From assembly GCA_016217675.1 (NCBI GenBank), contig JACRHC010000042.1, positions 1 through 64,000 on the forward strand: a stretch of DNA of 64,000 nucleotides, read 5' to 3'. The notes below the pieces were generated by a model. It did not search any database and was not told the origin of the DNA. It saw only the letters and a list, made by a program, of their open reading frames with translations. This DNA comes from Nitrospirota bacterium (GTDB lineage: Bacteria > Nitrospirota > Thermodesulfovibrionia > Thermodesulfovibrionales > UBA6898). How positions within the stretch are numbered: the first letter of the stretch is position 1; each line of letters starts with the position of its first letter. This document shows, in pieces, positions 44,516-51,893 of the stretch. The translations under genes were made by a program, and so were the position numbers.

Positions 44516-45283
44516 TTACAGCGCTATCGGTTCTATGCGCGCAAGCCAGAGAAGCCAGCCTTCGCTCAGGTTGTCCCTGACCAGTGCGCTCATGGCAGTG
44601 TTTGCATGCTGGTTGACTTCTCTGACCCTTCCGGTCATCGGAGCGATGAGATCGTCTGTCTGGCCGCTACTGGAAAGGATCTTGCCAAAGCTCTCACCTG
44701 CCATGATGGTCCGCAGATTCTGGGGGAGCTCAATGGATGCAAGCTGGCCAGCCAGGAGCCAATACCGGGCATCGCAGCCGACTTCCCATATATTGTCCTT
44801 CAGGGGTCGGGCCCAGGTCCCTTCCTTATAGAACAGGACCGGGTTCTGGGAGTCGCGAAGACTGACGATGTCATTTCTGAAATCATCGATGAATGCCTTT
44901 CTCAGAATCCATCCGCGGGTATCAAATACCTTTCGTGCAACGTTCAGCATGAAGTCGGGCGTGAAGGGTTTTTCGATAAATTCAAAAGCTCCTAAGCGGA
45001 CGGACTCTTTCGCTTCGTCGAGCGTGGGGTACCCGGTGATAATCACCACGTCGAGTTTGGGCTGGACGATTTTTGTTTCGCGGAGCACCGAAATACCGTT
45101 CATATCAGGCAGTCTTACATCAGAGATGAGAAGGTCGAACTCTTCATTCGACACCTTCTTTATGGCATCTTCTCCCTTATCCACGGTGATGATATTAAAA
45201 CCCTCTGCGCCAAGGATTCTCTTGCAGCTCAGGGTTACGACAGGATCATCGTCAAGAACCAGAATTTTTCCCTTACTTTCCAT
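44516..45283 (-). CDS. Receiver domain fused to a GcvH-like (lipoyl-type) domain
   Basis: Residues 1-~122 are a receiver domain with D55 as phosphoacceptor and 'EKPFTPD' carrying the conserved Lys. Residues ~150-255 resemble the glycine cleavage H protein: 'GTWARPLKDNIWEVG', 'ELPQNLRTIMAGESFGKI', 'DLIAPMTGRVREVN' and 'EGWLLWLARIEP'. The lipoylated Lys of true GcvH aligns with G207, so it is probably not lipoylated. The domain may instead act as an effector or protein-binding module. The gene is second in the series of three receiver genes after the sensor kinase. Confidence 0.85.
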   Translation of the reverse strand: MESKGKILVLDDDPVVTLSCKRILGAEGFNIITVDKGEDAIKKVSNEEFDLLISDVRLPDMNGISVLRETKIVQPKLDVVIITGYPTLDEAKESVRLGAFEFIEKPFTPDFMLNVARKVFDTRGWILRKAFIDDFRNDIVSLRDSQNPVLFYKEGTWARPLKDNIWEVGCDARYWLLAGQLASIELPQNLRTIMAGESFGKILSSSGQTDDLIAPMTGRVREVNQHANTAMSALVRDNLSEGWLLWLARIEPIAL

Positions 45284-45347
45284 GACTGCCCTCCTTTATC
45301 TCGGCTTGCTGTGCTTCATGTATTCTGTTGTTCGAAAAATGAGGCCT

Positions 45348-45722
45348 TTATCTGTTCCGTGCCCGAAAGACGTTTGCTACTGTTGCAATGAGCGAATCAG
45401 GTGTAAATGGCTTCTCGATATAGTCAAAAGCGCCAAGCTTGATTGCTTTAACTGCGGTTTCAACAGTCTGGTATCCGGTTACGATGACCACGTCGGTTTT
45501 CGGCCACTTCTCCTTAATCGTGCCCAGCACTTCAATGCCGTCCATATTAGGCATCTTGAGGTCAGTGAGCACAAGGTCAAAGGGCTCTTCCTCAAGCATT
45601 TTTAGTCCCTCCGGACCGTTCTTTGCCATTTTCAGTTCATATCCTTCGGGAACCAAAGAGCGGCTGCAGCTTATGCGCACGATGTCTTCGTCATCTATGA
45701 CAAGTATTTTCCCCTTGCTCAT
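45348..45722 (-). CDS. Stand-alone response regulator receiver (CheY-like)
   Basis: The 124-residue receiver has 'LVIDDEDIVRIS', the phosphoacceptor Asp in 'LVLTDLKMPNMDG', Thr in 'IVTGYQT' and Lys in 'EKPFTPDS'. There is no output domain. Its ATG overlaps the sensor kinase stop (ATGA), so it is the first partner of that kinase. It could pass phosphate on or compete with the two fused receivers. Confidence 0.93.
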   Translation of the reverse strand: MSKGKILVIDDEDIVRISCSRSLVPEGYELKMAKNGPEGLKMLEEEPFDLVLTDLKMPNMDGIEVLGTIKEKWPKTDVVIVTGYQTVETAVKAIKLGAFDYIEKPFTPDSLIATVANVFRARNR

Positions 45723-47296
45723 GCTGTCTCCTTCATTGCCGGGAGCCGGATAAAGAAGCTGGTTCCTTCACCGATTTTCGTGCTGATCGTGATCTTTCCG
45801 CCATGCTCCTGGATGATACCATGGCTCACGGCGAGGCCAAGACCCGTGCCTTTGCCAACAGGTTTTGTAGTGAAGAACGGCTCAAAGATCTTCTCCAGAT
45901 CTTCGTCTTTAATGCCATATCCCGTGTCCCTGAATTCGATCTGAACAAAATCCTGTCCGTTGTCATTTACATTTGAAGTCGTTATGGTTATAGACCCCTT
46001 TCCTTCGCATGCATCAGCTGCGTTTACGATCATGTTCAGGAAGACCTGCTGAAGTTGTGGTGCATCTGCCTTGATCATGCTGAGCGCAGGGTCCAGATTT
46101 GTGGACAGCTTTATATTGAAGAAGTCTGCTTTGTTCTTGACAATATTGAGCGTGCTGTTCAGTACGTCATTAATATTTGTCTGAGCCTTATCAGCCGTTG
46201 TTGCACGTGCAAACCCCAGAAGCCCTTTGATGATATTGGAGCAGCGGTTTGCCTGGTCGATAATCACCTCGATATCTTCCCGGTCTTCGCTACCCTCCGG
46301 GAACTTTTTCAGAAGGAGATGCCCAAAGGTCACTATGCCAGTGAGCGGACTGTTTATCTCATGCGCAACACCGGCTGCCATTCTTCCCAGGGATGCAAGC
46401 TTTTCCGAGTGGATAAGCTGCTGCTGTGCCCGATGGATAGCCTCTGTCTTCTCCTGCACCTTCTTTTCGAGCGTGCTGCTCCATTGCATGCTTTCGTTCT
46501 TTGCTTTTCTGAGTTCGTCGCTCATGGTATTAAAGGTGTTGGCGAGTTCTCCGATTTCATCTTTTCTGTTGATCGTTATTTTATAGTCGAGATCGCCGGC
46601 TGCGACCTTTCTCATGCCTTGTGCGAGCATGGTCACCGGCGTGGAAACAAAGTTCCAGAGGATGATGCAGAGTGTGCCGGATATGACGATCGAGAAGGCG
46701 AGCACGTAAACGGTTATGGCAACACCTTGCTGCTTAATGCTGTGGTCAAGGAGTTCAAGCGAAAGATCCGCCTCAACGAGTCCGAGCACACGCTGCTCTT
46801 TGGGATGAGCGTGGCATGAGGCATTGTAACAGGCGGGTTCATTGTATATGGGCTGCACAATGTTCAGGATCCTGTACTGATCACCTTTTGTTATGGTCCA
46901 GCTCGGCGTGTCTTTTGTCGGGCCCGAGGCAGTGTGGCATCTGAGGCAGAGAGCGGAGCTTTTGTCGAGCATGGTGCCGACATGTTTCTTGTCAGATGAA
47001 TAGGCCACCTTGCCCCTGTTGTCGAAGATGCGGACATTCATGATCCCTTCAGCAATACCCACTGCCTCAACGGTCTGCTGGATAAGTGTTCCCTGAACAG
47101 TCAGCATGCCATAGCGCGTGCTGTTCCTGATGTAATCAACAAAAGAATACCCGTATTTGACCGAGCTGGCAAGAAGCTCTTTTTCCTGATGTTTGAAAAG
47201 AAACAGCCAGAAGAGCACGCTTCCGGCGAGCATGAGCGTGCCGATGGTAAGGATGAGTTTTCCGGTCAGTGAGTTAAAAGATTTATTTACGAGCAT
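45719..47296 (-). CDS. Membrane sensor histidine kinase with CxxCH-bearing extracytoplasmic domain
   Basis: The 525 residues comprise TM1 (~14-34), an extracytoplasmic domain (~35-190), TM2 (~191-216), HAMP (~217-270), a HisKA domain with H312 in 'AAGVAHEINSPL' and a HATPase with 'DTGYGIKDEDLEKIF' and 'KGTGLGLAVSHG'. The sensor domain holds 'CLRCH' (117-121) and 'CYNASCH' (C156, C161, H162), so it may bind c-type heme and sense redox state or a gas. It heads the redox-signalling cluster, with receiver genes directly after. The likely promoter puts the start of transcription only a few bases before the ATG. Confidence 0.92.
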   Translation of the reverse strand: MLVNKSFNSLTGKLILTIGTLMLAGSVLFWLFLFKHQEKELLASSVKYGYSFVDYIRNSTRYGMLTVQGTLIQQTVEAVGIAEGIMNVRIFDNRGKVAYSSDKKHVGTMLDKSSALCLRCHTASGPTKDTPSWTITKGDQYRILNIVQPIYNEPACYNASCHAHPKEQRVLGLVEADLSLELLDHSIKQQGVAITVYVLAFSIVISGTLCIILWNFVSTPVTMLAQGMRKVAAGDLDYKITINRKDEIGELANTFNTMSDELRKAKNESMQWSSTLEKKVQEKTEAIHRAQQQLIHSEKLASLGRMAAGVAHEINSPLTGIVTFGHLLLKKFPEGSEDREDIEVIIDQANRCSNIIKGLLGFARATTADKAQTNINDVLNSTLNIVKNKADFFNIKLSTNLDPALSMIKADAPQLQQVFLNMIVNAADACEGKGSITITTSNVNDNGQDFVQIEFRDTGYGIKDEDLEKIFEPFFTTKPVGKGTGLGLAVSHGIIQEHGGKITISTKIGEGTSFFIRLPAMKETA

Positions 47297-47306
47297 CGCT
47301 AAAAAA

Positions 47307-47334
47307 TTTATATCATTTGCAACAATTAAAGCAA
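47307..47334 (-). promoter_or_regulatory. Predicted promoter of the sensor kinase/redox cluster
   Basis: TTGCTT (47334-47329) and TATAAA (47312-47307) on the minus strand are 16 nt apart. The predicted start point leaves almost no leader before the kinase ATG at 47296, and no ribosome-binding site is seen. Confidence 0.5.
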
Positions 47335-47368
47335 GAAAAAACCTAAAGCTGCAGATTGATTTTTTTGC

Positions 47369-47397
47369 TTGACTTATTAGTTTGGATGTCCTATAAA
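47369..47397 (+). promoter_or_regulatory. Predicted promoter of the nuo operon
   Basis: TTGACT (47369-47374) and TATAAA (47392-47397) are 17 nt apart, close to consensus. The predicted start point lies ~5 nt before the first nuoA ATG, giving a leaderless or very short-leader message, or translation from a later ATG. Confidence 0.65.
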
Positions 47398-47408
47398 ATT
47401 ATACCGTT

Positions 47409-47780
47409 ATGCCTGGAACTTTTATGCCGTCTGAATATTTGCCTGTCCTCATCTTTTTGATGGTCGCAACGGCCTTCGGCATAGGTTCATTGCTCATCGG
47501 CGAGCTGCTCCGCCTCAGGCGGCCCTATTCTGAAAAGCTTATGCCGTACGAATCCGGCAACGCACCTGTAGGCGAGCCTCACATGAGGTTTTCCGTCAAG
47601 TTCTATATTATAGCCATGCTGTTTGTTGTATTCGATGTTGAAGCAGTGTTTCTCTATCCGTGGGCAGTCGTGTTCGACAAAATCGGACTCTATGCCTTTT
47701 GGGAAATGGTTATTTTTATTGTGATACTGCTGGTCGGATACATTTATGCATGGAGAAAGGAGGCCTTTGTATGGGACTGA
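47409..47780 (+). CDS. nuoA: NuoA, complex I membrane subunit
   Basis: NuoA is a small membrane subunit near the quinone-binding region. The 123-residue protein has three membrane segments and the family signature '[20 protein letters not shown]' with '[17 protein letters not shown]'. The start is ATG 47409; ATG 47424 is possible given the very short predicted leader. It overlaps nuoB by 10 nt. It is the first gene of a complete nuoA-N operon. Confidence 0.95.
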   Translation: MPGTFMPSEYLPVLIFLMVATAFGIGSLLIGELLRLRRPYSEKLMPYESGNAPVGEPHMRFSVKFYIIAMLFVVFDVEAVFLYPWAVVFDKIGLYAFWEMVIFIVILLVGYIYAWRKEAFVWD

Positions 47781-48304
47781 TCACTACCCTTAGCACACCT
47801 TCCCAATCGCTTGTCGAAGTAGAAGAAGGAGTAAAGATTCTTGCTCCGAATATTCTTATAACATCAATGGACAAGCTGATCAACTGGGGAAGAAGCTCGT
47901 CGCTATGGCCCATGACGTTCGGACTTGCCTGATGCGCCATTGAGATGATGGCCGTGTATGCCAGTCACAATGATCTTGACAGAATGGGGATAATCCCGAG
48001 GGGCTCTCCGAGGCAGTCAGACTTCATGTTTGTTGCCGGAACGGTAACAAAGAAGATGTCTGAGATAGTCAGGCGCGTCTATGACCAGATGCCTGAGCCG
48101 AGGTATGTCATCTCGGTAGGAAGTTGCGCGAACAGCGGCGGTATATTCAATACGTACAGTACGGTGCAGGGATGTGATACATTTCTGCCGATAGACGTTT
48201 ATATCCCCGGATGTCCGCCCAGGCCTGAAGCATTCATTGATGGGATAATCAAACTTCAGGAAAAAATAAAGGCTGAACAGTTTCGCTGGAGCCGATGGCG
48301 GTAA
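47771..48304 (+). CDS. nuoB: NuoB, complex I cluster-N2 subunit, with in-frame TGA at a ligand Cys
   Basis: NuoB holds the terminal [4Fe-4S] cluster N2, which passes electrons to quinone. Reading through a single TGA (codon 54, 47930-47932) gives a normal 177-residue NuoB: '[17 protein letters not shown]', TGA, '[11 protein letters not shown]', '[16 protein letters not shown]' and '[13 protein letters not shown]'. The TGA replaces exactly the first of the tandem Cys that ligate N2; all other ligands are intact. A hairpin with a GU-rich loop begins 13 nt after it. Either it is selenocysteine, or a nonsense mutation or sequence error. No in-frame ATG restart after the TGA would give a working protein, because cluster ligands would be lost. 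Confidence 0.8.
47946..47967 (+). promoter_or_regulatory. Stem-loop after the nuoB TGA (candidate bacterial SECIS)
   Basis: TGATGGC, a 7-nt loop CGTGTAT, and GCCA-G-TCA form a 7-bp stem with one bulged G, starting 13 nt after the TGA. Loop position and GU content resemble bacterial SECIS elements, but a stem of this size can arise by chance. Confidence 0.35.
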
Positions 48305-48311
48305 GACAGTA

Positions 48312-48368
48312 ACGGGTAATCGGTAATGGGTCACAGAAAGCCGTAAGCCCATTACGCATTACGCATAA
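48312..48368. repeat. Imperfect palindromic intergenic repeat between nuoB and nuoC
   Basis: GTAATGGG (48323-48330) pairs with CCCATTAC (48348-48355); flanking TAAT/ATTA and further bases extend an imperfect stem to about 20 bp. The 'GTAATGGG' and 'CATTACGC' units recur within it. It may stabilise or process the nuo transcript. Confidence 0.55.
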
Positions 48369-48376
48369 CGAAGAAT

Positions 48377-48910
48377 ATGGAACCACTTCAGATAGCAGAA
48401 AAGTTAAGGGAGCGTTTCCCCGATGAGGTCCTTGATGTCAGGGAGTTCAGGGGACAGGTCTCTGTAACTGTCCGTAAGGGAAAAATTGTGGAGATCGGCA
48501 GGTTCCTCCATGATGAGCCTGATCTCTATTTTGACTATCTTGTGGATCTCTGTGGTGTGGACTATCTCGGAAAGAAAGACAAGAGATTCGAGGTCGTTTA
48601 TCATCTCTTTTCGATAAAACACAGGCACGCCCTGCGTCTCAAGGCTGAGGTCCCGGAAACTGATACGAGAATTGATTCGGTAATGCCGATCTGGACAGGT
48701 GTAAACTGGCATGAACGTGAATGTTACGACATGTTCGGCATTGTCTTTGCCGGACATCCTGACCTGAGAAGGGTGCTGCTGCCCGAGGACTGGGAAGGAT
48801 ATCCACTCAGGAAAGACTATCCCGTGAAAGGACCAGCCCAGGAATGGAGCGGGTTCCTTGATGTCCTCGATAGGTCGAAAAAGTACAGGCAATTTGATTG
48901 GCAAGGCTAA
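48377..48910 (+). CDS. nuoC: NuoC, complex I peripheral-arm subunit
   Basis: The 177-residue subunit belongs to the hydrogenase-like module next to NuoD. It contains the 30-kDa-subunit signature: 'VYHLFSIKHRHALRLKAEVP' and 'NWHERECYDMFGIVFAGHPDL', then 'LPEDWEGYPLRKDYPV'. It is separate from nuoD, unlike the fused NuoCD of enterobacteria. The gap after nuoB is filled by a palindromic repeat. Confidence 0.95.
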   Translation: MEPLQIAEKLRERFPDEVLDVREFRGQVSVTVRKGKIVEIGRFLHDEPDLYFDYLVDLCGVDYLGKKDKRFEVVYHLFSIKHRHALRLKAEVPETDTRIDSVMPIWTGVNWHERECYDMFGIVFAGHPDLRRVLLPEDWEGYPLRKDYPVKGPAQEWSGFLDVLDRSKKYRQFDWQG

Positions 48911-48929
48911 GCAGAAATAACAGGCAATC

Positions 48930-50120
48930 ATGGAAGATATAGAAAAACCGTTTGAGACAAAAGAGCTGACGATCAGCATGGGTCCACAGCACCCGGCGAC
49001 CCATGGTGTCCTGCGCCTGGTCCTGAACCTTCAGGGAGAGAACGTCATTAAGTGCACTCCCTATGTGGGATACCTTCACAGAGGCGTAGAAAAGCTTGGT
49101 GAAAACAAGACCTATTTTGCGGCTCTTCCTCTTACTGACAGGCTTGATTACATTTCCTCCATGAATAACAATGTGGGATATGTTGTCGCGGTGGAGAAAC
49201 TTTTCGGCATTGAGGCCCCGGAGCGGGCAAAGTATATCAGGACCATACTTGCAGAGATGGGAAGGTTGTCAAGTCATATTGTCTGGCTTGGCACCCACGT
49301 CCTTGATATTGGTGCCACGACACCGTTTCTGCATGCCATGGTGGCAAGGGAGAAAATTCTCGATCTTTTTGAGATGATCTGCGGTGCACGACTGACCGTC
49401 AGTTTCCCTCGCGTAGGCGGAATACGCAATGATATCAGTCAGGAGTTCCTCGATCAGCTTTATGCCTTTATTCTCGATTTCCCTGCAAAGATGGATGACT
49501 ATGAGACGCTGGTCACGGAGAACAGGATCTGGAAGGAAAGGACTGTCGATATCGGCGTTATTTCTTTGGAAGAGGCTGTTAATTGGGGGCTGACCGGAGG
49601 GACACTCCGTGGTTCAGGTTCTGACTATGATGTAAGAAAATATTTTCCCTACGATGCCTATGACAAGGTTGATTTCGATGTCCCGGTCGGCAAGAATGGT
49701 GATTGTTACGACCGTTACCTTGTCAGGGTTGGTGAGATGAGGCAATCCATCAGAATCATCAGGCAGTGCATCGAAAACCTGCCTGCAGGGCCGGTTATGG
49801 CAGATGCGCCAAAGTTCACGCTTCCGCCGAAGGACATGGTCCTCAAGGACATGGAGCATCTTATTCATCAGTTCATCCTGATCACCAAGGGCCCGACCGT
49901 GCCCGAAGGTGAGATTTATGTCGGCAGTGAGGTCCCCAAAGGTGAACTTGGCTTCTATTTTGTGAGCGACGGAACCGGAAAGCCTTATCGGATGCGGGTA
50001 CGAGCGCCATCTTTTGTTCATGCCTCCGCTCTTACCAGACTTTGTGAAGGTGGTCTTATAGCAGACGTTATCGCAAATATCGGAACGATCGATATCGTTC
50101 TGGGCGAGTGCGATCGATAA
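48930..50120 (+). CDS. nuoD: NuoD, complex I 49-kDa-type subunit
   Basis: NuoD is homologous to the hydrogenase large subunit and forms the quinone pocket with NuoB. The 396-residue protein has '[19 protein letters not shown]', '[16 protein letters not shown]' and the C-terminal '[13 protein letters not shown]', complete and typical. The His of 'HGV' and Tyr of 'ENKTY' are the usual quinone-site residues. It starts 19 nt after nuoC. Confidence 0.97.
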   Translation: MEDIEKPFETKELTISMGPQHPATHGVLRLVLNLQGENVIKCTPYVGYLHRGVEKLGENKTYFAALPLTDRLDYISSMNNNVGYVVAVEKLFGIEAPERAKYIRTILAEMGRLSSHIVWLGTHVLDIGATTPFLHAMVAREKILDLFEMICGARLTVSFPRVGGIRNDISQEFLDQLYAFILDFPAKMDDYETLVTENRIWKERTVDIGVISLEEAVNWGLTGGTLRGSGSDYDVRKYFPYDAYDKVDFDVPVGKNGDCYDRYLVRVGEMRQSIRIIRQCIENLPAGPVMADAPKFTLPPKDMVLKDMEHLIHQFILITKGPTVPEGEIYVGSEVPKGELGFYFVSDGTGKPYRMRVRAPSFVHASALTRLCEGGLIADVIANIGTIDIVLGECDR

Positions 50121-50158
50121 TATCTATTTTTAAGGATTGAGGGCAGAAATCATTTTTT

Positions 50159-50623
50159 ATGTTTAATGAAACATCGATAAAAGAGATCGAGGAGATCAGG
50201 ACAAAATACCCCAACAGCAGGGCAGCGCTCCTGCCGGTGCTTTATGTGGCGCAGCGGGAATTCGGCTGGCTTTCTCCCGAAGCCTATGAGGCTGTCGCTG
50301 ACCTGCTTAACGTACCTAAGGCGACTGCCCGGGGTGTTGGGACGTTCTACGCAATGTACAAGCAGAAACCGATGGGCAGACACCTTATTCAACTTTGCAC
50401 GAATGTCTCCTGTATGATCCTTGGCGCAGAGAAACTTGTCGATTTTCTGAAAAGTAAATACGGTATCGAGCCTGGAGGCATGTCGCCTGACGGCAGATTT
50501 TCACTTGTTATTATGGAGTGCATCGGAGCATGCGGCACAGCTCCGGCAATGCTGGTAAACGACAATTTTTACGAGAATCTGGACAAAAAAAATCTGGAAG
50601 AGATCCTGGGGAAATACCAATAA
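50159..50623 (+). CDS. nuoE: NuoE, [2Fe-2S] subunit
   Basis: The 154-residue thioredoxin-like subunit carries cluster N1a with ligands C80, C85, C121 and C125 ('CTNVSCMILG', 'ECIGACGTAPAM'). The N-terminal helices ('ALLPVLYVAQREFGWLSPEA') match the family. It is a paralogue of the NuoE part of the receiver fusion at 43559-44491, here without a receiver. It forms the NADH-dehydrogenase module with NuoF and NuoG. Confidence 0.95.
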   Translation: MFNETSIKEIEEIRTKYPNSRAALLPVLYVAQREFGWLSPEAYEAVADLLNVPKATARGVGTFYAMYKQKPMGRHLIQLCTNVSCMILGAEKLVDFLKSKYGIEPGGMSPDGRFSLVIMECIGACGTAPAMLVNDNFYENLDKKNLEEILGKYQ

Positions 50624-50630
50624 GAACATT

Positions 50631-51893
50631 ATGGAAGCGGCACTCTTAAAAAATATAGACAACCCGAACGCGGCTGACATCCTCGAATATAAGAAGATCG
50701 GCGGGTACAAGGGTCTTGCGAAAGCACTTGAGATGGAGCCCCAGCAGATTATCGATGAGGTAAAGAGGGCCGGACTGAGAGGCCGCGGAGGTGCGGGGTT
50801 CCCTGTTGCCATGAAATGGACCTTTGCCTCTGCCGATCCCAAGTTCCCAAAGTATTTGCTTTGTAATGCGGACGAGGGCGAGCCAGGGACTTTTAAAGAC
50901 CGTCCGCTTCTTGAAAAGAACCCCCATATGCTTATCGAAGGCATGGCTATTTCAGGCCACGCTCTTAAGGCGGAATACGGCTATATCTATCTGCGCGGCG
51001 AGTACCCTGCAGCAAAGCATATTCTGAACAAAGCGATCAAACAGGCGTATGACAATAATTTGTTAGGCGAAAATATATTAGGCAAAGGGATTACCTTCCA
51101 TCTTGCGGTGCATCAGGGGGCAGGAGCATATATCTGCGGCGAAGAAACTGCGCTTATCGAATCACTCGAAGGTGATAAGGGACAGCCGAGGATCAAGCCG
51201 CCGTTCCCGGTAAATATCGGTGTTTTCTCAAAGCCTACGGTTGTCAACAATGTCGAGACTCTTTCGAATCTTCCCTATATTATGGAGATAGGCGGCGAAG
51301 CATACGCAAAGATCGGAACACCGGACTGCCCCGGCCCGAAGATATTTTGCGTAAGCGGCCATGTCGAAAAACCGGGTGTGTACGAGCTTCCGATGGGGAC
51401 AAAGCTGAGGGATATCATATATACGCACTGTGGAGGTATCAAGGGCGGCAAAAAGCTAAAGGCTGTGATCCCAGGAGGCATATCAACGCCGGTGCTTCCT
51501 CCTGACAAGATAGACTGTCCTATGGATTTTGTAAACATGCCGAAGCACGGCAGCATGCTTGGCTCAGGCGCGGTCATTGTTATGGATGAGTCCGTCTGTC
51601 TTGTCAAGGTGTGTCACAGAGCGCTCAAGTTTTTTGAGCATGAGTCCTGCGGTAAATGCACGCCCTGCAGGGAAGGCACCGGATGGCTGAGGGCAATCCT
51701 CGGACGCATTGAAGAAGGTCATGGAGCAGAGGGTGACATTGACTTGCTGCTTTCTGTTGCCGGGAACATGATGGGCAAGACATTCTGTCCGCTTGGAGAT
51801 GGCGCAGCCTGTGTTGTTCAAAATTTTATTAAGCATTTCAGGCCGGAGTTCGAGGAGCATATCAAGGCTAAGAAATGCACGGTAACCGGATGA
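50631..51893 (+). CDS. nuoF: NuoF, NADH-binding subunit
   Basis: NuoF binds FMN, NADH and cluster N3. The 420-residue protein has 'GLRGRGGAGFPVAMKWTF', 'CNADEGEPGTFKDRPLLE', 'GAGAYICGEETALIESLEG' and 'ESCGKCTPCREGTGW'. It lacks the extra ferredoxin domains of the HndC-like paralogue at 41257-43119, as expected for complex I. The stop overlaps the nuoG ATG as ATGA. Confidence 0.97.
   Translation: MEAALLKNIDNPNAADILEYKKIGGYKGLAKALEMEPQQIIDEVKRAGLRGRGGAGFPVAMKWTFASADPKFPKYLLCNADEGEPGTFKDRPLLEKNPHMLIEGMAISGHALKAEYGYIYLRGEYPAAKHILNKAIKQAYDNNLLGENILGKGITFHLAVHQGAGAYICGEETALIESLEGDKGQPRIKPPFPVNIGVFSKPTVVNNVETLSNLPYIMEIGGEAYAKIGTPDCPGPKIFCVSGHVEKPGVYELPMGTKLRDIIYTHCGGIKGGKKLKAVIPGGISTPVLPPDKIDCPMDFVNMPKHGSMLGSGAVIVMDESVCLVKVCHRALKFFEHESCGKCTPCREGTGWLRAILGRIEEGHGAEGDIDLLLSVAGNMMGKTFCPLGDGAACVVQNFIKHFRPEFEEHIKAKKCTVTG

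Noticed and set aside
47660-47932. Stand-alone short protein ending at 47932
   Set aside because: It reads as the N-terminus of NuoB up to the in-frame TGA; treating it and the piece at 47945-48304 as two genes would split a clear NuoB.
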